15,433 nucleotides of DNA from Pseudomonadota bacterium. Its GTDB lineage: Bacteria > Pseudomonadota > Alphaproteobacteria > Kiloniellales > J153. The stretch spans positions 1-15,433 of the forward strand of contig JACZWN010000065.1 in the NCBI GenBank assembly GCA_022572105.1, given 5' to 3'. Below, one piece after another: positions 6,228-15,433 of the stretch. Position 1 is the stretch's first letter; the number at the start of each line of letters is the position of its first letter. Under the pieces are notes generated by a model. It was given only the letters and a program-made list of their open reading frames with translations. It was not told where the DNA came from and did not search any database. Position numbers and translations under genes: made by a program.

Positions 6228-7271
6228 CTATTGGCCGCTCGCGGCGAGATCGTTCGACCCGGGTCCAACGCCGGGCTCGGCGCGGCCGGCGCCCCAGCGG
6301 GCGTCGAGCCGGCGGCGGACCTCGGCGGCCGCGCGCTCGGTGTCGCGTAGCGCCGGATAGCTCCAGCGCTCCAGCCTGCCCTCGAACGGCCGGGTGATGC
6401 CGGCTTCTTCGAGCGTCTCGTGAAAGCGCCTGAATTTGGCCGATCCGCCCTTGAGCTCGACGACGTGGACCGGTTTGCCGGTGGTCGCGGCCTCGCAGAC
6501 CATGTTCACCGAGTCCGCGGTCACCACGAAGGCATCGGCGAGCGCGAGAAAGCCGAAATAGGGGTTGTCGCCGTTGCCGTCCCAGATCTCGGCCGGCCGC
6601 CCGGCCAGGGCCCGCCGGATGATCGCCATGACCTTCGCATCGGTGCGGCGCGAGGCGGTAACCAGCAGGCCCGCCTGCTCGCGCCGCGACAACCGCGCCA
6701 GCCTTTCGCCCAGGCGCCGGGCGGTCTCGCGCGTGAAGCGGTAGACCTTGTTGCTGCCGCCCAGAATGACCGCGACCAGCGGTCGCGGCAGAGCCTCGAA
6801 GCGCGGGCCGTAGCGCGCCGCCGCCGCCGCCAGGCGGCTCTCGGTCACCCGGTTCAGGCCGCCGGTCGTAACGATCACGTTGGGCGCCCGCAGGCGGTCG
6901 TGCCGGGGGGCCACCACCAGGTCGAAGCGCGCGGGATCGACGATCGGGTTCTGGATGTGAACGGTGAAGGTGCCCCCGGCGCTCGCCTCGCGGATGGCCA
7001 TGGCCGGGGCGACGGCCTGCCGGCCGCTGGAGATCAGGAGATCCGGCCAGGGCGGCTCCAGGCTGTCGCGCTCGGGACCGATGGCGGCGAGCGGGTTGGG
7101 GATCAGCCGGGGCGCGAGCCAGCGCCAGGGCCTGGTTACCTGGATGCGTTTGATCGCGGGCGCGAAACCGAGCGCTTCGGCCAAGCCGAGGCATTGCACC
7201 TCCATCCCGGCCTTGCCGTCGCTCAGGACCCAGCAGGTTTGGCAGGGCGCGTCCCTGGAAACGTCGTTCAT
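6228..7271 (-). CDS. ELM1 / DUF1022 family protein
   Basis: A 347-residue protein of the mitochondrial fission ELM1 family (DUF1022), widespread in alphaproteobacteria and related to plant ELM1. Family features are the opening CWVLSDGKAGMEVQCLGLAE, the Pro-rich PDLLISSGRQAVAPAMAI segment, FTVHIQNPIVDPARFDLVV, the APNVIVTTGGLNRVT loop, VAVILGGSNKVYRFT, and the C-terminal VTADSVNMVCEAATTGKPVHV. This last segment resembles the donor-binding part of GT-B glycosyltransferases, so a sugar-nucleotide-related role is possible; no biochemical role is established that I know of. The ATG at 7271 is chosen because the family motif starts shortly after it; the longer frame to 7394 runs into the promoter region of the divergent regulator. 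It lies 100 bases upstream of trxB on the same strand. Confidence 0.88.
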   Translation of the reverse strand: MNDVSRDAPCQTCWVLSDGKAGMEVQCLGLAEALGFAPAIKRIQVTRPWRWLAPRLIPNPLAAIGPERDSLEPPWPDLLISSGRQAVAPAMAIREASAGGTFTVHIQNPIVDPARFDLVVAPRHDRLRAPNVIVTTGGLNRVTESRLAAAAARYGPRFEALPRPLVAVILGGSNKVYRFTRETARRLGERLARLSRREQAGLLVTASRRTDAKVMAIIRRALAGRPAEIWDGNGDNPYFGFLALADAFVVTADSVNMVCEAATTGKPVHVVELKGGSAKFRRFHETLEEAGITRPFEGRLERWSYPALRDTERAAAEVRRRLDARWGAGRAEPGVGPGSNDLAASGQ

Positions 7272-7351
7272 GGCGCCGACTATTGCGCTTGCCGATGGTC
7301 CGCGCAAGCACCGCGCAAGGCCCCTCGGCCCCGGGCGGTGCGGCCCCGGGC

Positions 7352-7381
7352 TTGGCGGAACCGCCGCGGCCAGGTTATATA
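7352..7381 (+). promoter_or_regulatory. Candidate promoter for the AsnC/Lrp-family gene
   Basis: TTGGCG (7352-7357), an 18-base spacer and TATATA (7376-7381) lie about 50 bases before the regulator's ATG. This is the only AT-rich hexamer in the 161-base divergent gap. Many Lrp/AsnC proteins bind their own promoter, so autoregulation and control of the divergent ELM1-family gene are possible. Confidence 0.45.
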
Positions 7382-7432
7382 GTTGCGCAGACATGCCCTT
7401 TGACGGAAGGGCGTTTCCAAGGGGACAGCCGC

Positions 7433-7933
7433 ATGCGCCGGGTCAAGCTGGACCGGGTCGACCTCCAGATCCTGAAGGATCTGCAGAACGATGGGCGCAT
7501 CACCAACGTCGAGCTCTCCCGGCGCGCGGGGATTTCCGCGCCGCCGTGCCTGCGCCGGGTTCGCGCCCTCGAGGAGGCGGGGTTCATCCGCGGCTACCAC
7601 GCCGACCTCAAAGCCGAGGCGCTCGGCTTCGATGTCCTGTTCTTCGCGCTCGTCGGCCTGGACAATCAATCCGAGCGCGTTCTGGCCGAATTCGAAAACC
7701 TGGTCGCCGGCTGGCGCGAGGTGCGCGAGTGCCACATGGCGCGCGGGCCGAGCGATTTCGTGCTCAAGATCGTGGCGCGCAACACGGCCCACGAGAACGA
7801 GCTGACCACGAAGCTGACCTCGGCGCCGCACGTCGTCAAGGTGCAGACGATCCAGGTGATCCGGACCTCCAAGACGCACCCGGGCGTTCCGCTCGAGGGC
7901 GAGTCGGCCGAGCCGGAGGCCGACGCCGGCTGA
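7433..7933 (+). CDS. AsnC/Lrp-family transcriptional regulator
   Basis: A 166-residue feast/famine regulator. The N-terminal winged helix-turn-helix (about 1-60) includes LDRVDLQILKDLQNDGRIT, NVELSRRAGISAPPCLRRV and LEEAGFIRGYHADL. The RAM ligand-binding domain (about 65-150) follows, with VRECHMARGPSDFVLKIVA as the typical effector-cleft region. Members sense amino acids and assemble into octamers; the ligand cannot be read from the sequence. The tail after about residue 150 is acidic and family-variable. The ATG at 7433 is supported by AAGGGGA (7419-7425) seven bases upstream. It is divergent from the ELM1-family gene and convergent with greA. Confidence 0.92.
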   Translation: MRRVKLDRVDLQILKDLQNDGRITNVELSRRAGISAPPCLRRVRALEEAGFIRGYHADLKAEALGFDVLFFALVGLDNQSERVLAEFENLVAGWREVRECHMARGPSDFVLKIVARNTAHENELTTKLTSAPHVVKVQTIQVIRTSKTHPGVPLEGESAEPEADAG

Positions 7934-7993
7934 TACCGGCTATTTGAAGTGGTCGAAGCGGAAACGCGCGCGGCGGCCGTGACGTAGGGAGTA

Positions 7994-8014
7994 CTGGCCC
8001 GGCACCTGGGCCAG
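7994..8014. terminator. Hairpin between convergent regulator and greA
   Basis: CTGGCCC (7994-8000) and GGGCCAG (8008-8014) form a perfect 7-bp stem with a 7-base loop in the 88-base convergent gap. There is no clear T-tract on either side, so terminator function is inferred from position only. Confidence 0.35.
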
Positions 8015-8021
8015 CAGCGCT

Positions 8022-8498
8022 TCAGCCGAACTTGACCCGTCGGATCTCGTAGGCCTTTTCGCCCTTCGGCGTGTTGACCTCGACGGTGTCGCCGGCGTTC
8101 TTGCCGATGAGCGCGCGCGCCAGCGGCGAGGTGATGGCCAAGCGGCCCTGCTTCACGTCGGCCTCGTCCTGGCCGACGATCTGGTAGATCAGCTTCTCGT
8201 CCGTGTCCTCGTCGATCAAGGTGACCTTGGCGCCGAACTTGATCGTCTTTCCGGACAGCTTGGAGACGTCGATGACCTCGGCGCGGGCGATCTTGTCCTC
8301 GAGCTCGCTGACCCGGCCCTCGATGAAGCTCTGGCGGTCGCGGGCGGCGTGGTATTCGGCGTTCTCCGAGAGATCGCCGTGCTCGCGCGCCTGGGCGATC
8401 GCCCGGATCACTTCCGGCCGCGCCGTGTTCCTTAGGTGCCTGAGTTCCTCTTCGAGGTTGGTCAGGCCCTCGGCCGTCATCGGCATCCTATCGCTCAT
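8022..8498 (-). CDS. greA: Transcription elongation factor GreA
   Basis: A 158-residue GreA, which rescues backtracked RNA polymerase by stimulating cleavage of the nascent RNA 3' end. The N-terminal antiparallel coiled coil (about 8-78) has the tip sequence HGDLSENAEY with the two catalytic acids Asp42 and Glu45. The C-terminal FKBP-like domain (about 85-157) contains ITSPLARALIGKNAGD, as in all GreA proteins, and ends YEIRRVKFG. Length is normal. The ATG at 8498 is used; internal ATGs at 8486 and 8480 remain possible. It follows carB by 85 bases on the same strand, giving the carA-carB-greA order common in alphaproteobacteria. It may be expressed from its own promoter in that gap. Confidence 0.96.
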   Translation of the reverse strand: MSDRMPMTAEGLTNLEEELRHLRNTARPEVIRAIAQAREHGDLSENAEYHAARDRQSFIEGRVSELEDKIARAEVIDVSKLSGKTIKFGAKVTLIDEDTDEKLIYQIVGQDEADVKQGRLAITSPLARALIGKNAGDTVEVNTPKGEKAYEIRRVKFG

Positions 8499-8583
8499 GG
8501 GAAACCGCTCAACACGAATTGTTCGAGAACGACGAGAAAAGAAGGTGACGTCCCGATTCCAGTGGGCAGGCTAGCCGCCAACC

Positions 8584-11874
<3,291 letters not shown>

Positions 11875-11901
11875 TCGTCAGGCGAGCTCCGGGTTGCTTT
11901 G

Positions 11902-11928
11902 AACCACAGAGGCACAGAGGCACAGAGA
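11902..11928 (+). repeat. Left inverted repeat of the GxxExxY cassette
   Basis: AACCACAG followed by internal AGGCACAG units; it is the reverse complement of 12383-12409 with one mismatch. Its internal periodicity comes from an 8-9-bp unit, GGCACAGA. Confidence 0.85.
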
Positions 11929-11948
11929 ACCCAAGAAAGATAAGAACA

Positions 11949-12341
11949 TCACAAAACCATTCGCTTGATACCGTCCTTCAAGACGGACGTGTTGAAGTTG
12001 AGGAGCAATCCGGTTCGTATCCCGCTCAATCTCAAATAGGTCAATAGCTGTGCCTCGTGAATCGGAAGGATCTTCTCGACGGTTTTCAGTTCCACGACCA
12101 ACCGATCGTCGACGACCAAATCCATGCGGTAGCCGCAATCCAATTTCACCGATTTGTAAACCACCGGAAGAGCCACTTGGCGCCCAAAAGCAATACCCTT
12201 GGCCTTCAATTCGTAGCAGAGACACTCCTGGTAGGCAGACTCCAAGAGCCCTGGACCTAGGGCACGGTGTACTTCGATGGCTAGACCGATGACCGACTCG
12301 GTCAATGAATCTCGTTCGCCTTGGACAGAGGGCCCAGGCAT
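11949..12341 (-). CDS. GxxExxY protein (PDDEXK_3-type)
   Basis: A 130-residue protein of the GxxExxY family. The name-giving motif is G31-LL-E34-SA-Y37, preceded by VIGLAIEVHRALGP. The PD-(D/E)XK nuclease-like core is visible: Asp74 in YRMDLVV, then Glu84-Leu-Lys86 (VELK) on the next strand, and Q98-x3-Y102 on the following helix. It ends LLLNFNTSVLKDGIKRMVL, as family members do. All expected acidic and Lys residues are present, so catalysis is plausible, but the biological role of the family is not established. The ATG at 12341 is preceded by AAAGAG; a TTG at codon 13 is also possible because similarity begins near there. Codon use is less GC-rich than in carA and carB, consistent with acquisition inside the cassette. 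Confidence 0.85.
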   Translation of the reverse strand: MPGPSVQGERDSLTESVIGLAIEVHRALGPGLLESAYQECLCYELKAKGIAFGRQVALPVVYKSVKLDCGYRMDLVVDDRLVVELKTVEKILPIHEAQLLTYLRLSGIRTGLLLNFNTSVLKDGIKRMVL

Positions 12342-12382
12342 TCAGTTAACTCTTTGATCTTTAATAAACATTTTTTGGTTTC

Positions 12383-12409
12383 TCTCTGTGTCTCTGTGCC
12401 TCTGTGGTT
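12383..12409 (-). repeat. Right inverted repeat of the GxxExxY cassette
   Basis: This is the reverse complement of 11902-11928 with one mismatch. It ends 8 bp before the complement of the carA stop codon. In a car operon transcript the two repeats could pair around the GxxExxY gene. Confidence 0.85.
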
Positions 12410-12417
12410 AATCGGGT

Positions 12418-13641
<1,224 letters not shown>

Positions 13642-13656
13642 GAAGCCGCGTCCTTC

Positions 13657-13707
13657 AAGAAAACCCGCGCGCGGCGCCCCTTATTTTCAGGCGGCCGCCG
13701 CGACGGG
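13657..13707 (-). promoter_or_regulatory. Candidate transcription attenuator in the carA leader
   Basis: On the minus strand CCCGTCGCGGCG (13707-13696) pairs with CGCCGCGCGCGGG (13676-13664): about 12 base pairs including one G-T pair, with a single bulged base. TTTTCTT (13663-13657) follows directly. This is an intrinsic terminator by structure, yet it sits just before the carA ribosome-binding site, where only a conditional terminator makes sense. A GTG-initiated frame upstream stops inside its loop. The function is inferred. Confidence 0.55.
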
Positions 13708-13755
13708 CCGGCGCAGGGGCTCCGGATGCGGCCGCGCGCCGGGCAGAAAACCCAC
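13687..13755 (-). CDS. Possible 22-residue leader peptide of carA
   Basis: GTG at 13755 opens a 22-codon frame that starts VGFLPGARP, ends PVAAAA, and stops with TGA (13689-13687) inside the loop of the attenuator-like hairpin. Its second to fourth codons cover a GGTTTTCTG run that could act as a UTP-sensitive pause site. No Shine-Dalgarno sequence is visible. A second GTG frame (13769) instead runs through to a TGA overlapping the carA ATG. Only the arrangement supports either as real. Confidence 0.25.
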   Translation of the reverse strand: MGFLPGARPHPEPLRRPVAAAA

Positions 13756-13792
13756 GCCGAATCGGCCACCGGCGCCAGCCGGAGCGGCCTTG

Positions 13793-13821
13793 TGTTTACG
13801 GGAAAGAGCACGTTGGGTCAA
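13793..13821 (-). promoter_or_regulatory. Candidate sigma70 promoter of carA
   Basis: On the minus strand TTGACC (13821-13816), a 17-base spacer and TAAACA (13798-13793). The AT-rich stretch just upstream (GGAAAATTATTTTTC, 13842-13828) could act as an UP element. Transcription would start near 13786 and give a leader of about 145 nt. Confidence 0.6.
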
Positions 13822-13878
13822 GCCGAAGAAAAATAATTTTCCTACGTAAAATCAATAAGTTAGCGTGATCTGGAAACT

Positions 13879-13907
13879 TTGCCATTTGGCCCGATTTCCG
13901 TTAACCT
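13879..13907 (+). promoter_or_regulatory. Candidate promoter of yqeY
   Basis: TTGCCA (13879-13884), a 17-base spacer and TAACCT (13902-13907), 33 bases before the yqeY ATG. The spacing is good and hexamer quality moderate. It is back to back with the carA promoter across an AT-rich centre. Confidence 0.45.
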
Positions 13908-13940
13908 CGCCTCCTCCGCCACCATCGATCGGGTCTGGCG

Positions 13941-14396
13941 ATGTTCCGCAGTCAGCTCAGTGACGCGCTGAAGGACGCCATGCGGGCCAAGGAGGCTTGC
14001 GCGGTCTCGACGCTGCGCCTGATCCTGGCCGCGCTCAAGGACCGCGACATCGCCGCGCGCGGCAAGGGCAACAGCGACGGCATCGGCGAGGGGGAGATCC
14101 TCGACCTGCTGCAAAAGATGGTCTGCCAGCGCCACGAGGCCATCGAGCTGTACCGCAAGGGCGCCCGGCAGGACCTGGTCGACCGGGAAACCGCGGAGAT
14201 CGAGGTCATTCAGCGCTTTCTGCCCAAGCAGATGGACGAGGCGGAGGTGCGGAGCGCGGTCCAGGAGGTCATCGCCGAGCTCGAGGCCGCCACGATCAAG
14301 GACATGGGCCGAGTCATGGGCGCGCTGAAAGAGCGCTACGCGGGGCGCATGGACTTCGCCAAGGCAAGCGCCCTGGTCAAGGCGCAACTGGCCTAA
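13941..14396 (+). CDS. yqeY: GatB/YqeY domain protein
   Basis: A 151-residue YqeY-family protein, related to the C-terminal tail domain of the GatB subunit of the tRNA amidotransferase. Typical features are the opening LSDALKDAMRAKEACAVSTL, then LRLILAALKDRDIAARG, the EILDLLQKMVCQRHEAIELY helix, RFLPKQMDEAEV, and the terminal MGRVMGALKERYAGRMDF. The family's cellular role is unclear; a tRNA-binding or amidotransferase-like function is suggested only by homology. It precedes dnaG, as in many alphaproteobacteria, where carA, yqeY and dnaG cluster. No strong Shine-Dalgarno sequence precedes the ATG at 13941. The stop codon is part of a palindromic repeat. Confidence 0.94.
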   Translation: MFRSQLSDALKDAMRAKEACAVSTLRLILAALKDRDIAARGKGNSDGIGEGEILDLLQKMVCQRHEAIELYRKGARQDLVDRETAEIEVIQRFLPKQMDEAEVRSAVQEVIAELEAATIKDMGRVMGALKERYAGRMDFAKASALVKAQLA

Positions 14397-14416
14397 TACC
14401 AAGGACCTTTGGTATT
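14395..14416. repeat. Dispersed ATACCAAG repeat, copy 3 (palindrome)
   Basis: AATACCAA-GGACCT-TTGGTATT is a palindrome with 8 Watson-Crick pairs plus two more inner pairs, one of them G-T. It begins inside the yqeY stop codon, as copy 2 does at the PAP2 stop. There is no following T-tract, so it is not a standard terminator, but it could protect or process the mRNA 3' end. Confidence 0.6.
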
Positions 14417-14555
14417 ATCCCAGTCCTGTCCACAAGCGGGTCCACCGAGTTATCCCCAATCGGCCGCTCGAGCGCCGAGACGGTGGGTGCGCGACTCGGT
14501 CGTCCTGGTTTAAAGTCGGTCGCCGCCAACTTTCCGTAGACCGTGTTCGAGCGCC

Positions 14556-15433
14556 ATGGCGTTTCCCCCGGAGTTCCTCGACGATATCCGCGCCCGCGTG
14601 GCGCTGGCCGGCGCGGTCGGGCGCCGGGTCAAGCTGGCCAAGCGCGGGCGCGAGCACGTCGGCCTGTGCCCGTTCCACAGCGAGAAGACGCCGTCCTTCA
14701 CGGTCAGCGAGGACAAGGGCTTCTACCACTGCTTCGGCTGCGGGGCGCACGGCGACGTGATCGGCTTCGTCATGCGCGCCGAGGGCCTGTCGTTTCCCGA
14801 GGCGGTCGAGCGCCTGGCCGGCGAGGCCGGCCTGCAGGTGCCGCGCGCCTCGCCCGAGGAGCGCGCCACGGCGCGCCGGCGCGCCGACCTCTACGAGGTC
14901 GTGGAGGCCGCCGCGGCTTGGTTCGAGGAACGGCTCGCCGGGCCCGAGGGCGCCGCGGCGCGCGCCTACCTGACACAGCGGGGCTTGACCGCCGAGACCG
15001 TCGCCGACTTCCGCCTCGGCTATGCGCCGGACAAGCGCGGCCAGATACGCAGCGCACTGAATGCCCGCGGCATCGACGACGGGCGCCTCGCCGAGGCCGG
15101 CCTGATCAAGCTGGCGGAAGCAGAGGCCGAGCCGCCGCGCGACTATTTCTTCAACCGCATCGTCTTTCCGATCACCGACCGGCGCGGCCGCGCGATCGCC
15201 TTCGGCGGCCGGGCGCTCGGCCAATCGCGCGCCAAGTACCTCAACTCGCCCGAGACCCCGCTGTTCCACAAGGGCCGCGTTCTCTACAACCTGGCGCGCG
15301 CGCGCCAGGCGGCGCACGACACCGGCGAGCTCGTTGTCTGCGAGGGCTACATGGACGTGATCGCCCTCGGCCAGGCGGGCTTCCCGGCCACGGTCGCGCC
15401 CTTGGGAACCGCGCTCACCGAAGAGCAGATCGC
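14556..15433 (+). CDS. dnaG: DNA primase (N-terminal part, cut by window edge)
   Basis: The first 292 codons of DnaG, which makes RNA primers for replication. The CHC2 zinc-binding domain has Cys38, His41 (LCPFH) and Cys59, Cys62 (HCFGC). The RNA polymerase/TOPRIM region follows: RIVFPITDRRGRAIAFGGR, then KYLNSPET, and EGYMDVIAL with the metal-binding Glu263 and the downstream PLGTALT. The open frame runs off the right edge, so the rest of TOPRIM and the helicase-binding C-terminus are not seen. The ATG at 14556 starts MAFPPEFLDDIRARV, the normal family beginning, although the Shine-Dalgarno sequence is weak. It lies 159 bases after yqeY; rpoD often follows dnaG, but is outside this window. 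Confidence 0.97.
   Translation, partial: MAFPPEFLDDIRARVALAGAVGRRVKLAKRGREHVGLCPFHSEKTPSFTVSEDKGFYHCFGCGAHGDVIGFVMRAEGLSFPEAVERLAGEAGLQVPRASPEERATARRRADLYEVVEAAAAWFEERLAGPEGAAARAYLTQRGLTAETVADFRLGYAPDKRGQIRSALNARGIDDGRLAEAGLIKLAEAEAEPPRDYFFNRIVFPITDRRGRAIAFGGRALGQSRAKYLNSPETPLFHKGRVLYNLARARQAAHDTGELVVCEGYMDVIALGQAGFPATVAPLGTALTEEQI

Larger units (their letters stand above)
11902..12409 (-). mobile_element. GxxExxY cassette with terminal inverted repeats
   Basis: Near-perfect 27-bp inverted repeats (11902-11928 and 12383-12409, one mismatch, each starting AACCACAGAGGCACAGAG from the outside) bound a 508-bp block visibly richer in A+T than its surroundings. It contains a single gene, for a GxxExxY-family PD-(D/E)XK-like protein. 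No transposase is present. The block begins 27 bp upstream of carB and ends 8 bp from the carA stop, so it fills the carA-carB junction without damaging either gene. CGGGTT flanks both sides (11890-11895, 12413-12418) and may be a target duplication, though it is not flush with the repeats. Similar CCACAGAGGCACAGAG tracts near GxxExxY genes are, from memory, seen in many genomes. Calling it mobile is an inference. Confidence 0.6.

Noticed and set aside
6154..7311. Second minus-strand open frame overlapping the ELM1-family gene
   Set aside because: It is Arg/Pro/Gly-rich without recognisable motifs; the other frame encodes clear ELM1 family segments.
11902..12409. Cassette as a complete insertion sequence
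   Set aside because: No transposase-like catalytic motif is encoded; the only gene is a GxxExxY protein, so IS status is not supported.
14415..15317. 300-codon minus-strand open frame over dnaG
   Set aside because: Shadow of the dnaG coding frame, which shows the CHC2 zinc motif and EGYMD on the plus strand.

Overview
The window is high-GC DNA (by eye well above 60%) from an alphaproteobacterium, most likely a Rhodospirillales-type organism. The evidence is the gene content and order: a two-domain cold-shock protein, a trxB gene followed by an LsrB-like LysR regulator, a bacterial ELM1/DUF1022 protein, an AsnC/Lrp regulator, a carA-carB-greA strand, and yqeY-dnaG. Nearly everything is core housekeeping. 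The species cannot be named from the sequence alone.

Layout. 1-498: no convincing gene, with an AT-rich promoter-like patch just before the cold-shock gene. 499-3850: double cold-shock-domain protein (+), convergent NTF2/SnoaL-like protein (-), then a GT39/ArnT-like membrane glycosyltransferase and a PAP2 phosphatase (+) that look like a two-gene envelope-lipid unit. 3850-4170: an intergenic block with a dispersed repeat and, on the minus strand, a probable 6S RNA ending in a strong intrinsic terminator. 4170-6127: trxB then lsrB (-). 6228-7271: ELM1 family (-), divergent from an AsnC/Lrp regulator (+, 7433-7933). 8022-13641: greA, carB and carA, all minus strand, transcribed carA to greA. 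13941 to the right edge: yqeY (+) and the first part of dnaG (+), cut off by the window.

The most interesting parts are in the carbamoyl-phosphate synthase locus. First, a roughly 0.5-kb AT-richer cassette (11902-12409) sits between carA and carB. It is bounded by near-perfect 27-bp inverted repeats and encodes one GxxExxY-family protein with visible PD-(D/E)XK nuclease motifs. Second, the approximately 145-nt carA leader has a consensus-like promoter, a possible short leader peptide whose stop codon lies in the loop of a GC-rich hairpin, and a U-tract just before the carA ribosome-binding site. This is the layout of a pyrimidine-responsive transcription attenuator. Third, CarB carries a 15-bp tandem repeat that expands its central linker.

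Other points of note are a probable 6S RNA identified by sequence signatures, a family of ATACCAAG palindromic intergenic repeats abutting stop codons or divergent promoters, a PAP2 phosphatase with Asp in place of the usual motif-2 His, and an LsrB-like regulator with no cysteine.
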